DNA from: CAYPGJ01 sp964638515
Lineage (GTDB): Bacteria > Planctomycetota > Phycisphaerae > Phycisphaerales > UBA1924
Direction: 5' to 3'
Assembly (NCBI GenBank): GCA_964638515.1
Contig: CAZWZL010000004.1
Coordinates: 44,885 to 108,884 of the forward strand
DNA: 64,000 bases
The notes beneath the pieces are model-generated. The model saw nothing but the letters and a program-made list of their open reading frames with translations. It made no database searches and was not told the origin of the DNA. The translations under genes and the position numbers were made by a program. Positions within the stretch are counted from its first letter, which is position 1; each line of letters starts with the position of its first letter. Shown piece after piece: positions 62,492-64,000 of this stretch.

Positions 62492-64000
62492 TTACCTCAC
62501 CCCCGCCGCCGTCGCCTTGTCCTTCCCCGATCGCTCCGCGCGCTTCCGGTCCGTCTCATTCAGCAATCTCTTCCGCATCCGAACCGAACCCGGCGTGATC
62601 TCCACCAGCTCGTCGTCCTCGATGTACTCGAGCGCCTGCTCCATGCTCAGCTTCCGAGGCGTCTTCAGCGTCACCGTCGCCTCCTTGCTCGCCGCGCGCA
62701 TGTTCGTCAGCTGCTTCATCTTCACGATGTTCACGTTCAGGTCGTTGTCCCGGTTGTGCTCCCCGATCACCATCCCCGTGTACACCTTCTCCTGCGGGCT
62801 CACGAACATCACGCCCCGGTCCGCCAGCGCCTCGATCGCGAACGCCGTCGCCGGGCCAGTCTCCGTCGAGATCAGCACCCCGTTCAAGCGCGACGGCAGC
62901 TCGCCCGCGCTCGGCCCATACCGCTCGAACGTGTGGTGCATGATCGCCTGACCCTGCGTCGCGTTCAGCAGCCGCGACCGCAGCCCGATCAGCCCCCGCG
63001 CCGGAGCCTCAAACAGCAGGTGCGTGAACGTCCCCCGCTGATCCATGTGCTTCACCTCACCCTTGCGCTGCCCCACCAGCTCCATCACGCTTCCCACGCA
63101 CTCGTTCGGGCAGTCCACCGTCAGCTGCTCGATCGGCTCCATCACCACCCCGTCGATCACCTTCTGGATCACCACCGGCTTGCCCACCGACAGCTCATAC
63201 CCCTCGCGCCGCATCGTCTCGAGCAGAATCCCAAGGTGCAGCAAGCCGCGCCCCGACACCACAAACTCATCGCTCGTCCGCCCCGGCTCCACCCGCAGCG
63301 CCACGTTCGTCTGCAGCTCCCGGTCCAGCCGCTCCTTGATCTGCCGGCTCGTGACGTACGTCCCCTCCTGCCCCGCGAACGGCGAATCATTGATCCGGAA
63401 CAGCATCGACACCGTCGGCTCATCCACGCGCACCGTCGGCAACGCCTCCGGGTTCGCCAGATCCGCGATGGTGTCCCCGATGTCCACATCCTCCAGCCCG
63501 ATCACCGCGCACAAATCGCCCGCCCGAACCTCCTGCGTCTCCACCCTCCCCAATCCCTGGAACCGCATCAGCTTCTGCAGCCGATCGTTCCGCACGCCGC
63601 CCTCTCTCCCGATCACGGCCACCGGCCCCGGCTTGATCTTCCCGCGGAACACCCGACCGATCCCGATCTTCCCGACATAATCCGAAAAATCCAACGTCGT
63701 GATCAGCATCTGCAACGGCGCATCCGCATCGCCGCCCGCCGTCGGGACGTTCTCCACGATCGCCTCGAACACCGACCGCAGGTCCGTCCCCTTCTGCGAC
63801 AGATCACGCGTCGCCCAGCCCGCCCGCGCCGACGCGAACACCACCGGAAAGTCCAGCGCCATCTCCTCGGCGCCCAACTCCACCAGCAGATCGAACACCT
63901 CGTCCACCACCTTTTGAGGTCGGCCGTCCGGCCGATCGCACTTGTTCACCACCACCACCGGCTTGAGCCCCGCTTCGAGCGCCTTCCCCAGCACGAACCG
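62492..64000 (-). CDS. typA: Ribosome-associated GTPase TypA/BipA, 5' part outside the window
   Basis: A translational GTPase that binds the ribosome and acts in stress and 50S assembly. About 502 of about 600 residues are visible, lacking the G1-G3 loops. Present are NKCDRPDGRP (G4), the switch-following FASARAGWATRD, the EF-Tu-like domain II (FSDYVGKIGIGRVFRGKIKP, GLGRVETQEVRAGDLCAVIG), the EF-G-like domains (GRGLLHLGILLETMRREGYE, GSVMELVGQRKGEVKHM, FEAPARGLIGLRSRLLNATQ) and the BipA C-terminus (NMRAASKEATVTLKTPRKLS, MEQALEYIEDDELVEITPGS). The reading frame is open to base 64000. Confidence 0.95.
   Translation of the reverse strand, partial: RFVLGKALEAGLKPVVVVNKCDRPDGRPQKVVDEVFDLLVELGAEEMALDFPVVFASARAGWATRDLSQKGTDLRSVFEAIVENVPTAGGDADAPLQMLITTLDFSDYVGKIGIGRVFRGKIKPGPVAVIGREGGVRNDRLQKLMRFQGLGRVETQEVRAGDLCAVIGLEDVDIGDTIADLANPEALPTVRVDEPTVSMLFRINDSPFAGQEGTYVTSRQIKERLDRELQTNVALRVEPGRTSDEFVVSGRGLLHLGILLETMRREGYELSVGKPVVIQKVIDGVVMEPIEQLTVDCPNECVGSVMELVGQRKGEVKHMDQRGTFTHLLFEAPARGLIGLRSRLLNATQGQAIMHHTFERYGPSAGELPSRLNGVLISTETGPATAFAIEALADRGVMFVSPQEKVYTGMVIGEHNRDNDLNVNIVKMKQLTNMRAASKEATVTLKTPRKLSMEQALEYIEDDELVEITPGSVRMRKRLLNETDRKRAERSGKDKATAAGVR

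Overview
The window is a high-GC stretch of bacterial chromosome, densely coded on both strands. It most likely comes from a planctomycete of the Phycisphaerae type. The evidence is a secreted protein with the VPAP form of the PEP-CTERM sorting tail, a fused Gld-type ABC permease/auxiliary protein followed by a DUF4340 protein, an RskA-like anti-sigma factor with an ECF sigma factor, and a strongly divergent CTP synthase. GTG and TTG starts and 4-nt start/stop overlaps are common. The taxon is an inference from gene content; no rRNA is present.

Region 1 (1-2.1 kb): the 5' part of waaA (Kdo transferase; its end lies outside the window), tRNA-Val(UAC) and a PEP-CTERM protein.

Region 2 (2.3-30.1 kb): a large surface-polysaccharide locus built from several strand blocks. 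It has sugar-nucleotide genes (an SDR epimerase/dehydratase, a C-methyltransferase, a ketoisomerase-like cupin, two serine-acetyltransferase-like enzymes, a DegT aminotransferase, and an rfbF/rfbG pair giving CDP-4-keto-6-deoxyglucose). It also has a WcaJ-type initiating transferase, at least six glycosyltransferases, a flippase, an O-antigen ligase/polymerase and an export module (Wza-like, Wzz-like and a BY-kinase-like protein without a Walker A lysine). Unusual members are a cytochrome P450, a glycosyltransferase-methyltransferase fusion and a Gfo/Idh/MocA-FAD oxidoreductase fusion. Together they would make, modify, flip, polymerise and export a branched, deoxygenated glycan.

Region 3 (30.4-42.1 kb): nrfHA (nitrite to ammonia), then a minus-strand block with nadC, hldE, lpxK, a small membrane protein, maf, a heptosyltransferase and a duplicated PTPS/QueD-like protein, i.e. 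LPS core and lipid A genes mixed with housekeeping. A glutathione-peroxidase-like protein and a P1B-4-type metal ATPase end it. waaA and kdsB at other places complete a Kdo/heptose LPS set, so an LPS-bearing outer membrane is expected.

Region 4 (42.1-52.5 kb): an ECF sigma/anti-sigma pair next to a secreted fasciclin protein, an FG-GAP lipoprotein, a three-gene GldA/GldFG/DUF4340 operon and a cation/proton antiporter with a regulatory C-domain.

Region 5 (52.5-64 kb): tRNA-Met(CAU), a DUF2179 membrane protein, pyrG, an M1 aminopeptidase with a HEAT-like tail, kdsB with a TPR protein, def-fmt with a small HEVGH-motif protein, and most of typA/bipA, cut by the right edge. I saw no CRISPR array, insertion sequence, prophage or origin.
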